Shown: in pieces, positions 32,298-39,384 of the stretch | Position numbering within the stretch: the stretch's first letter is position 1 | How the letters are laid out: the number at the start of each line of letters is the position of its first letter | DNA from: Cristatella mucedo | Taxonomy: Eukaryota; Bryozoa; Phylactolaemata; Cristatellidae | Assembly: GCA_009760855.2 (NCBI GenBank) | Contig: WPIO01000039.1 | Location: 2,802,501 to 2,847,500, forward strand | Length of the DNA stretch: 45,000 bases | Reading direction: 5' to 3' | The notes under the pieces: generated by a model | The model's input: only the letters and a program-made list of their open reading frames with translations | Databases searched by the model: none | What the model was told of the DNA's origin: nothing | Made by a program: the position numbers and the translations under genes

Positions 32298-35200
32298 AGG
32301 GAGACAGGGAGAGAGACAGTGAGAGACAGACAGACACAGAGAGAGACAGAGACAGACAAACACAGAGACAGACAGACAGAGAGAGGAGGGAGAGAGACAG
32401 AGAGCTGCTGCAATTCCTGCTCCGGTTGCTGTGCAGTTGGCGATGGTGCTATGCTAATCCATTACTGCTGTGCTATTGCTGCAGTCGCCACTGCATCAGA
32501 ATTGGTATGTTACTGCTTAAATAATAAGGATAATGATGATGATGATGACGATGAAATATATTTATTGCACCCGAAGAAACCAAAACTTGGGTACTTTACA
32601 TACGCTGAAAAGGAATTATGTTAATTGGTTAGTTATAATATGCACAATTTAAGAGCACACAGGCACACAACAGGAAACCCAAACGGACGAATCAAAGAAT
32701 GTGAGGAGGAACAGTTGGGGTTTATAGCTTCTTTTTGAATGTCATCAAATGAGGAGATGGCATGATGTCAGTCGACAATGGGTTCCAGGCTTTGGGAGCA
32801 TAGCAACTGAAAACACGCTCTCGAAGGGATTTGTTGAAGTTAGTTAGAGGCACAACCAAACGACCAGTCAGAGGAGCTGATGGGGCCTGATATGGATGTA
32901 TTTCAGATAGGTTAGGCCAGAGCAAGAGAATGGAGGCACGTAATGGTGAGTGCTAGAACTTTGAAGTCCATACACGGCTTGATGGGAGTCTGTGTTGGCT
33001 GAATCCACTTCACAGCCATTGTGCCGGATGATTTAACCTTGACCTGCAGTGCATCACTGACTGAGTCAGGAGACCGGCTATTCTTGGAGCTGCAGACTAC
33101 AGCTGATTGGCTGTACCTAGGCCAATAGACCCCTGCCAAGGCCACACCTGCTACAGCTGATCAGGACTGATCAGAGCATGATCAGGAAGAAAAGCCAGAT
33201 TAATATGCGTGATGGCTTGCTCAGCCAATAGTATTCATTCAGGACTACTATATATTGGACCCATTTGTTGTTTGTTCTTAGTCCGTATTTGGATACGGTC
33301 CACGTTCTGTTTGTCGGCTGCGTTAATAAACCACAGTAATTTTCTCGACCATTGACTGGTGAATGGCTTCACGGCAGCACTACGTCTCACAGTCTGTACA
33401 GATTGGTGAGCTGTGGTATAACATATATGCAGTTGCAACATTCAGGGCTCACAAGCCTAGCTGTTGAATTTTCCTCCAAAGCCTGTTGCATCTGACTGAA
33501 AGTGAGGCACTTTATATACAAAGCCATGCTATGGCACAAGGTGCTATTTGGGTAACTCATGCTTGCCACCTGCCAGGCATTGCAGAAGTATGCCGTTATA
33601 GGGTTGTCATATTTTGGTTTGTTAAAATATCGGAAGTTCACATAGCTAGTGATTTTAAAGTGTGACCGTGCATCAATAAGCAGCACGTGAATTGCTTATT
33701 CTAATATACATTTATGCAGTAGTGCTACAAACTGGATATAGCAGCTTCTGCACTAACGTCCTTAAGCCGCGCATGCACGCACAACGGTGCTAGTCCTTGC
33801 CGACACATGATAAATACCGGCTATACGCTAGTGACTTGTAAGTGCAGCACCAATGCAAGCAGGTATGCCGGCAGTACCGAACACAACAGGAACAAAGAGT
33901 GCTAATGCCTTAAGATAACAAGTCAACATCCGTAGCATAGAGAAGTCTATTAGACATCGATGGCGGCTATGGCCATCTAGACACGGCCATGGTGTACAAC
34001 AACTCTCATGCGGCGCTCACAACTCCACTGAACTGCCGACCTGCACAAAGTCTTGGGTTCAACTCTCTCCTAGCTCAATGCCTATAGCTCAACCGACTGC
34101 CTGTTGCATAACGTAGGCTTTTATACCACTCAATTATGGGTAATGACATAGCAGGTTCCTTGTCATTATAATGTTAGCTATGCAGAGCACCAGTAAATCA
34201 TATCGAATCAAATCAAATCATATTAATGATTAGCAAGTCGGCAGAATCTTCAGCTGTATGCTTGACTGTATCCCGTTACCGACAGCTTTGTTGTTAGTAG
34301 TTTGGGTGGCCTGTTTCCAGTGGCCGGTTTACAAAGAGATAATTTGTAAATTTCACTGAGAAGACCATGGGGACCAATACCAAAGTCTTCACCCATCATT
34401 TCGATAGATGACGTGCTATTACATACCCTGTATATGCACTAGTTAAACCAGATACAATATAATAGGTTGTATGTCTGCCTTTTGTTTGATAGTCTAGCTT
34501 AGTTTCGTAGTCTTGCTTATTCGGTGCCGCATGGGATTCAATGGCGCCCTACACTCGGCTAGGGTAACACCGAAGCTGCATATGAATGCTCTACTTGCAG
34601 AGCTTAGATCAATCTTAGCCATCGGTGTTCAATGGGATCGTGATCAGGGGAAATGAGATTAGCTAGCCCGTCTAAGGACTCGCCCAGAGCCCGAGGCTCG
34701 AAAACCGAGCATCTCTAAACATTCTGCTTGCTGCCGGGTGAAATTTCTGCTCTAAAAAGACTGATTGTATGGCTATCCTAAACCTTTTGGAACGTCTGCA
34801 TAAATGCTGTATTGGTCCTCTGTGCTGTGTATTTCGTATAATTCTATAAGGCTGGTTGTACTTATGTACCCATTAACCATGTTTGTCCCAACATCAAAGT
34901 TCATGTAATGGTTCTGACGGCAGATGGAGCAGCTTATCCTTTCGGCTGCGCATGAGATTTTCTTCGAGCCATGACAAACGAAGCATGAACTTGCTCTGTC
35001 ATCTGATTACATGATTGTCTCTATCACGTGATTACAATTCCAGTCAGCAACTTATGGGCAGCGTTTTTTTGCCGGCGATTTTCAATCAGCCTTTCTTGTG
35101 GTGCACAGATGCAATGTTGCAGTTCCACCCTCCCAATTCTGTGGTGGACAGACCGAACAACATACAGTATAACACCAGGCAGCATACGTTGGCAGCTGCT

Positions 35201-36139
35201 TTGGTGCTCTGTAAGCCCCCTTCCACAATAAGCCTTTGACTTCGGATTTTTGATAAGCCACACCCCATTTTGTGGGCATGTAAGAGAGCTACTGGTATGT
35301 TGTAGTATATCCATTCTTGCCAGCTGCTACATTTCACATTTTTTGCAAATACTCATACTGGAGGTCAGTCGGTATGTTGCGAAGGCGTTTGCTGTGAGAT
35401 GGCTAGCAATTGGCCCTTAGCAGGTCGGAAGTTGAGCTGTATTCGGCCCTGCTAAGTGGCTATTCATGTGTGCGTGCAGATGTGTTTATCCTGCTCAGGA
35501 AGAAGAATGCCTCCTTTCGGCAGCATAAGAACCGTGCACGAGACTTCGAAAAGAAAGCGTAGCTAGCATTAGGACATGGCCAGTCAGGGCCAGCAGTCAG
35601 CAGCCATTTATGGAGCTGCTGGTGCACTATATAGAGAGGCGTTTGGTTGCTAACAGTTTACTGTGCGCCGGGGCCATTCCTTTAGCTGCCAATGCATTGC
35701 GTCGTGGTGTAGTAAATACGCTGCACTTTTGAGACTATGCACAAGCTCTGTCGACTTTCTCTGTAAGAACCGCCCGGTGGATGCTCTCAAGCATGAATGA
35801 TCTCAGCCTACACATGCGGCTTAAACTAAGAAGTAAAATCATGCATAGCTATATGTGCAGGTAGTGGGTATGTATGGACGGGTGACACGTTGGCCAGGTT
35901 TGACCCGATCGTTCCCTACGGCAGTTTACAAATGCTTTCAGCCTAATCCCAAGATGGAGCTGACGGTTAAGTATTCATTCTTGACGTGCTTTATGCTACG
36001 GTGGTGCTAGGAAGTGAGCAGTGTGTATCAATGTGGGGGCCATGCTTTGTTGTAGCATCGCGTCCCCGTGGAATACCACGACAAGAAAGCAAGAATAAAC
36101 CTCACTTATCGAAACATTGTACCTCCTCCACCCAAGTGA
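25100..36139 (+). CDS. ALKBH3-like Fe(II)/2OG dioxygenase, copy 2
   Basis: This spliced gene has exons 25100-25312, probably 25624-25670, then 26692-26739, 28637-28826, 30194-30409, 32101-32211 and 36056-36139. Joined, they give 909 nt, or 302 residues, close to human ALKBH3 at 286. ALKBH3 removes methyl groups from 1-methyladenine and 3-methylcytosine in single-stranded DNA and RNA using Fe(II), oxygen and 2-oxoglutarate. Visible landmarks are the N-terminal VQGAWA motif (about residue 12), YEIS...GVSR (about 90-103), EPRL, WHSDDE with iron ligands His204 and Asp206, HGSLLIMEG, distal His276, and Arg288 and Arg294 for 2-oxoglutarate. All splice sites are GT-AG with matching phases. Introns hold LINE and SINE pieces. 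An AATAAA at 36661 is a candidate poly(A) signal. It is GC-richer at third positions than copy 1. Confidence 0.92.
25624..25670 (+). CDS. ALKBH3-like copy 2, candidate small exon 2
   Basis: A CTCTGCTCTTAG acceptor and an AAG|GTACAG donor bound 47 nt. This is the length class needed to join the phase-0 end of exon 1 to the phase-2 start of exon 26692. It encodes a basic peptide with FCRRRSQKIK, and human ALKBH3 also has an Arg-rich stretch just before the YEIS motif. Similarity is weak, so the call rests on phase, splice sites and position. Confidence 0.45.
25671..26691. other. Intron of ALKBH3-like copy 2
   Basis: No further exon fits the phases. A 79-nt frame at 26227-26305 with plausible splice signals was tested and does not join in frame. 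Confidence 0.5.
26692..26739 (+). CDS. ALKBH3-like copy 2, exon with YEIS...GVSR motif
   Basis: This 48-nt exon lies between CGTTTTAG and CAG|GTAATA, with the same length and phases as 4162-4209. It reads KPGIYEISDGPSGVS plus a split Arg codon. Twelve of the fifteen full codons give the same residue as in copy 1. Confidence 0.88.
26740..27254. other. Intron of ALKBH3-like copy 2
   Basis: No exon is recognised. The 132-codon frame overlapping this interval has no similarity or splice support. Confidence 0.5.
27255..27700 (-). mobile_element. LINE RT C-terminal fragment, inverted
   Basis: The minus strand matches the LINE copy at 43320-43560: AAATCCCTTGGAGACCATGCC, a GGCTCCCCGTCAAGCAATAAG block and a TGCCACATCACACCAATTCT block. 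These are the decayed equivalents of the ITPLL..LHWLP and LKSFGD motifs. Stops break it. It lies in copy 2 intron. Confidence 0.65.
27701..28449. other. Intron of ALKBH3-like copy 2
   Basis: No exon is recognised. A short GTGTGTGTG run occurs near 28033. Frames at 28010-28417 (-) and 28014-28316 (+) overlap each other and are unsupported. Confidence 0.45.
28450..28530 (-). mobile_element. tRNA-derived SINE fragment, second subfamily
   Basis: On the minus strand it reads TGCCAGATTGCTCTCACTAA, GCGCTCGCCTTTAACGACCG, then AATTGGCTCGAGCCCTG, a box-B-like end. It pairs best with the head of 10140-10285. The LINE-like tail is missing. Confidence 0.5.
28637..28826 (+). CDS. ALKBH3-like copy 2, fold-entry exon
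   Basis: This 190-nt exon lies between TGTTGCAG and GCA|GTAAGT. Its first base completes the GVSR Arg codon. It encodes VRLFQLYGTEEAD, the QNGV..IEPRL block and WYGEHPYSYAG. In human ALKBH3 this part holds the WYGE..YTY segment and a hairpin involved in base flipping. The hairpin residues differ in both copies here. Confidence 0.93.
28827..30193. other. Intron of ALKBH3-like copy 2
   Basis: No exon is recognised. It contains the CT/TA microsatellite at 29357-29429, a CT-rich tail to about 29510, and a short TG-rich stretch near 29750-29790. Coding-like frames near 30000-30190 are upstream of the true acceptor. Confidence 0.5.
29357..29429. repeat. (CT)n(TA)n compound microsatellite
   Basis: About 13 CT units run into a long TA run. 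A further CT-rich, interrupted stretch follows to about 29510. Confidence 0.95.
30194..30409 (+). CDS. ALKBH3-like copy 2, iron-ligand exon
   Basis: This 216-nt phase-0 exon lies between GTCCGCTGCAG and CAG|GTAGCC. It opens WPDVL and carries EFNSVLGNLYRTGKD, AWHSDDEPELG (His codon 30305, Asp codon 30311), NPVVASFSFG and FELRKKP. This is the most strongly conserved exon and, with the HRVP exon, fixes the family assignment. Confidence 0.95.
30410..30865. other. Intron of ALKBH3-like copy 2
   Basis: No exon is recognised. Long minus-strand frames covering 30056-30706 are antisense to the real exon and reflect its GC-rich codon use. Confidence 0.5.
30866..31185. repeat. Dispersed repeat, copy A
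   Basis: This shares ordered blocks with 33783-34140: GGTGCTAGT, CACCAATGCA..CAGGTATGCCG, a GTAGCAAGT...CGTCCATA block, ACTGCCGA, CATAGCCTATATA and GGCTT..CTTTTAT. Between the blocks the two copies have drifted. No coding sequence or terminal repeats were found, so the class is unknown. Confidence 0.5.
31186..32100. other. Intron of ALKBH3-like copy 2
   Basis: No exon is recognised. TCTCGAGAGGCCAGTGAG is repeated at 31385-31402 and 31415-31432 (period 30). Confidence 0.5.
32101..32211 (+). CDS. ALKBH3-like copy 2, HGSLLIMEG exon
   Basis: This 111-nt phase-0 exon lies between GGTTTTTTAG and CAG|GTAAAT. It encodes EYTEFIRMPLSHGSLLIMEG and MQSDWQ, aligning closely with human ALKBH3 at the same place. 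It is one codon longer than the copy 1 exon, with a Gly-rich start (GVEGDGHGK). Confidence 0.94.
32221..32404. repeat. Poly-C run and (GA)n-rich microsatellite
   Basis: A run of 13 C at the donor side of the intron is followed by GA repeats and degenerate GACAGA/GGGA repeats. It starts within ten bases of the splice donor at 32212. Confidence 0.93.
32540..32960 (-). mobile_element. LINE 3' end with RT C-terminus, inverted
   Basis: The minus-strand frame at 32722-32925 reads CYAPKAWNPLSTDIMPSPH and TFKKKL, the same C-terminal motif as the 7.4-kb LINE. The 3' end is a GAT microsatellite followed by an eroded stem-loop. The body resembles the copy at 42775-43610 more than the 7.4-kb copy. Confidence 0.8.
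33165..33400 (+). mobile_element. LTR-like promoter and poly(A) block (tentative)
   Basis: Within about 110 bases there are a CCAAT box (33225), a TATATAT box (33249) and an AATAAA (33325), the compact order of an LTR promoter and poly(A) region. Just upstream, TGATCAG occurs three times (33158-33186). No paired LTR, tRNA primer site or gag/pol sequence was found, so a solo LTR is only one reading; an unrelated repeat or chance is possible. Confidence 0.25.
33401..33470 (-). mobile_element. Short LINE RT fragment, inverted
   Basis: CAGATTGGTGAGCTGTGGTA and GCAGTTGCAACATTCAG match the ITPLL..LHWL-coding region of the inverted LINE at 43498-43540. It is too short to place further. Confidence 0.5.
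33783..34140. repeat. Dispersed repeat, copy B
   Basis: This is the partner of 30866-31185 in the same orientation, with the same ordered blocks, including GCACCAATGCAAGCAGGTAT and AGGCTTTTATACC at the end. Both copies lie in introns of ALKBH3-like copy 2. Confidence 0.5.
34141..36055. other. Last intron of ALKBH3-like copy 2
   Basis: No exon is recognised. Overlapping frames at 35015-35337 on both strands have no similarity or splice support. Confidence 0.5.
36056..36139 (+). CDS. ALKBH3-like copy 2, last coding exon
   Basis: This 84-nt exon follows a TTTGTTGTAG acceptor. It begins with the distal iron-ligand His in HRVPVEYH, has ARINLTYR with the two 2-oxoglutarate Arg, and ends in a Pro-rich tail (PPPPK) and TGA. 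It has the same length as the copy 1 exon; the tails after TYRN differ. Confidence 0.95.
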   Translation, partial: HRVPVEYHDKKARINLTYRNIVPPPPK

Positions 36140-36689
36140 AAGTGTAGCTTCCAGAAGCCTGCCGTGGGGGCATGGCTTGTGACGATTGGATGCCAGCAAA
36201 AGCAGCTGTCGGTGCTCGCAGGCCAGCGCGACGGAACGTGAGCAGTTGCTTACACTGACGCAGCCAGCCCGACGGTCGCCATCTTTAGTCGTGCTGTACC
36301 CGTTCGTGGGAGATGCACCCACGCGGTGCACTGCTGCTGTTTTGAGCAAGTGTGAAGCTCATTATCTTGAATATGGCTACTGTCTGACAGTATGCGAAGC
36401 CTTTTTGCTGTTTGCACCCATTTTGTAAGTGGTGTTTGCCCGGCGCTTTCGTCGGCGTCTGTGCAGAGCCAGACAGTGCATGCGAGCTGTGAAGCTCCCT
36501 GCGTGGAGGGGGCCTCTGTACTGCTAAGTACAGCTGTGTTTGTATGCTTACTGTGCCAGCTGCTGAAAGCATGCTGCCGACAGTGCTGCGTGAGTATGCG
36601 TACATAGTGGCTAAGCTACTAAGTGGCATACAGCGTTCTCAGCCCAAGCAGGGTCCACCAAATAAACGATGGTATGGCAAACCATCGAT
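36140..36689 (+). other. Probable 3' untranslated region of copy 2
   Basis: No coding exon is seen. It contains the candidate poly(A) signal at 36661 and a small hairpin (CGATGGT...ACCATCG) just after it. Confidence 0.4.
36661..36666 (+). terminator. Candidate poly(A) signal (AATAAA)
   Basis: This is a canonical hexamer about 520 bases after the copy 2 stop codon, just before the LINE fragment. It is the first clear one noticed downstream. Use is not shown. Confidence 0.4.
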
Positions 36690-37265
36690 TCGTACATTTT
36701 TGTCATTCCTTCTCGACTTCTGTAACTCACTGAGGCTAGGTCTTCCGGCCTGTGAAATAAGGCTTGCAGTTGGTGCGAAACTCTGCAGCTAGACTTTCTG
36801 TCGTCAACGTTGCAGTTGCCACATTACACTTCTCACTGACCTAAACCCACTCCCCAGCTGGCAGCGTATCACTTGAAGGTTTTTGTCGCTCACGTCAAGT
36901 CCCTTTCATTTTCTTGCTCCAGCCTGCCTATCCGAACTACTCACTGTTCAAGCTAAGCTATCGCTTTTCTGACTCTAGCTGTTTAGCTGTGCCTCTAAAC
37001 AACCTCAAATCCTTTGGAGACCAGCCTTTAGTTCAAATGCTGCTACATGCTGGAATTCACTCTCGACTGACATCGTGACATTCTCTGACTTAAAGAGGTT
37101 TAAAAAGAAGCTAACTCTCTGTCTGTTACTTTCATCATTTTCTGAGTCTATGTGAATTATCTGTAGTGTGCTTGTGCGTGCTGACACTTGTTCATGTTTA
37201 CCCTAATCAATTGACGTGCATTTTTCCCAGTGCATGTTGAGTGCCTAGAGCAAGACAAAGCAACT
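36690..37265 (+). mobile_element. Degraded LINE RT C-terminus and 3' end
   Basis: Coding pieces read LDFCNSLRLGLPAC, a standard CR1/L2-type RT block. They are followed by decayed HITLLTDLNPLPSW and NNLKSFGD blocks, then a TTTAAAAAGAAGC end and AGTGCCTAGAGCAAG tail. Stops and frame changes are frequent. It lies just past the copy 2 gene. Confidence 0.78.
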
Positions 37266-38242
37266 GGAACTAGCCCTGAAAGGGCACCTTGGTCGGTGCT
37301 ATAGCCAAGTTCAGCTAGGCCTGAGCTCGTTCACCTTCGAGATTTATCACGACGGGCCAGTGCGCACTGTTAGGACACATGTTGTGACACGTGACACAGC
37401 TTGCTCCTAGGATAGTCCCCACCATTCGGCTCTTAGTGGCATCGTTCAACCGTGACGAGGTAACTGCCTTGAAAAAGTATTCCGTATGTCCATCGACCGT
37501 CAGTAGGGCACCGATAGGGCAGCGAGGAACAGCCGATTATTGTGCTGCTACTGCACAAGTCTCTTTGGTTTGCTGCACGCTCGTGCTGACCAGCTGGGTG
37601 TTCCTGTCACATGCCGTGTAGATAGCGCCGGATCGACTATCTTGCCGCAGGAATGGAAATCGGAGCGTAGGCACGCATGCAACATATTGTATGCAGATAT
37701 ATGCAGGAAAGTTATCGACTGATTATATGCTAAAATCACAGCGAGTGCTGGCACTGCCTTGCGAGTAGATGGGCGCACAGCTTCTTCCAATCATGACTAG
37801 CACGGGGTGGGGTTAACAGAAAAAGAGAATCCCTATGAGGCATGAGCTCGGCTTCGTGGCTTGCAAGGAAGGCACCGCTGGAGCCATCAAGCCATGGAGT
37901 GTCGTGGTTTGTCTGTTCTGACTGCTACTATGTTTGCAGCCAATGACTGTTGAGTTGCTCTCTCCCCCCCCCCCAAAATCGTATCAGCTGGCGAGCGTAG
38001 ATCCAAGTATGAAACTGAGTTTGCCGCTGTCGCCGATGGATACTGTACAACTGCTCCGCTGCCCGGGTCGATGGCTCTCTCGTCACTTGTCTGCTGTTGC
38101 TGATTGCTTCTCGACGGCACCTCCGGCCCACGGCATCTCCTCCTTGAATCAGAAGAAGAGCATAAATACTTTCGATGCTAGCAATAGCGATCAGCGGCAA
38201 AAGTGAGCACGAGTGCCATCATTCCCAGCGATCTAGAATCGT

Positions 38243-38243
<1 letters not shown>
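37266..38243. other. Spacer between convergent genes
   Basis: No exon is recognised. A GCGTAGAtCCAAGT motif near 37990 is echoed near 38457, hinting at a local duplication. Confidence 0.4.
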
Positions 38244-38294
<51 letters not shown>

Positions 38295-38345
38295 GCGCGC
38301 ACGCACGCACGCACGCACACAGAGAGAGAGAGAGAGAGAGAGAGA
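38244..38345. repeat. (CA)n/(CG)n/(GA)n compound microsatellite
   Basis: A CA run, a GCGCGC/GCAC stretch and a GA run follow one another. The mixed purine-pyrimidine alternation, including CG steps, is the kind of sequence that can form Z-DNA. Confidence 0.95.
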
Positions 38346-39043
38346 AACACAAACCACAGAAATATTCCCTGCCATTTCGTTGGCTAAATCCATCGCCACC
38401 TCCCTCCCCATGACGAAGTTGGCAATCGTTTGTCGACTCCGGCAGCCACTGCCCAGCGTAGACCCAAGTTTTCTTCTCAGCTGTACGGCAGTCGTCATTG
38501 CATCACTGGATCGCGCATCTATGCGCTGTACGAGCAGTGCAGTTTCACTGCGTTCTGCCAAGCCGGCGCCAAGAAAATGCAGTCACTTCCAGCCAGTGGA
38601 AGCCTCAGTCACCCTTCTAAAAGGCTGAGGGCACGACGACGACTCTGCGGCTCTCAAGGCCGTGCACGGCAGCCCGTGGCTTTGATCTTGCTGGCCTTGC
38701 ACAGGCGAGCAGTGGCACTTACGTGTGGCAGGTCGCGGGTGCTCACTTGGCGGCTTTAACGCCTGTGCTTGCTCATGCTCAGTTCGGCGTTCACCAGCCT
38801 TTTAGAAGCTTCGGTGCTTGAAACCTGCAGCAACAGCAGCAGGACCGATTGCGCCCTCAGTCGTTGACAGCCGAAAAAATTTGCCACGCCCCGTCAGCTC
38901 AGCGGTAGCTACAGCCTGAGAGCGTGACCGTGACCGTCCACCTCGAAGTCAGGTGACGGGAGCAGCAGCAGTGGTGGCACCACGCCAGGTGTGCTGCCTA
39001 GCGCTACGGCTACGTTCGGCTGGTGCGGGGCAGCGAAGCTCAC
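38346..39043. other. Downstream of the minus-strand exons; not resolved
   Basis: The minus-strand gene must continue or end to the left of 39044, because the last seen exon ends at a donor. I could not identify the next exon here. Confidence 0.35.
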
Positions 39044-39384
39044 CTGCTTGGCTGCCACTCGCTGGCGCTGCTGTCTGCTGCCGCGCTCCATGTGTGCCGC
39101 TATGCGCGATTGGTGGCCGTCGTGCATGACGCTGCGCACGTGGTCCACCGTGCCGAGCCACTGGTAGAAGGCTGCCTCGTCCTGAGCGCTCCGTCGCACG
39201 GGGCTCCAGCCTCGAGCCGGCGCATGCTTGTCAGCGGCCAGCACCAGGTTGCTGCCGCTGGCGAGATGCACGTCACCGTTGGCCGTGTACCGGGGCGCCG
39301 CCGGTGGCCGCGGTGCGAAGTAGGCATCCGGGTTCGTTCTGCCGTTGGGCACGACGCTTTGGAAGTGCGAGCTGGGCCATTGTG
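39044..39384 (-). CDS. Unidentified minus-strand gene, third visible exon
   Basis: This 341-nt exon lies between a strong acceptor (CTTTTCTCTGCAG) and a CAG|GTGAGC donor. Its first two bases complete the split codon of the previous exon. It encodes NPDAYFAPRPPAAPRY, GDVHLASGSN, a DEAAFYQWLGTVDHVRS helix and a basic MERGSRQQRQRVAAKQ end. The frame runs on past the donor, but those codons look intronic. Confidence 0.75.

Noticed and set aside
37928-38561. Minus-strand frames as further exons of the unidentified gene
   Set aside because: Two frames share a LGSTL-like stretch, but splice phase and similarity are not convincing. The stretch may reflect a local duplication.
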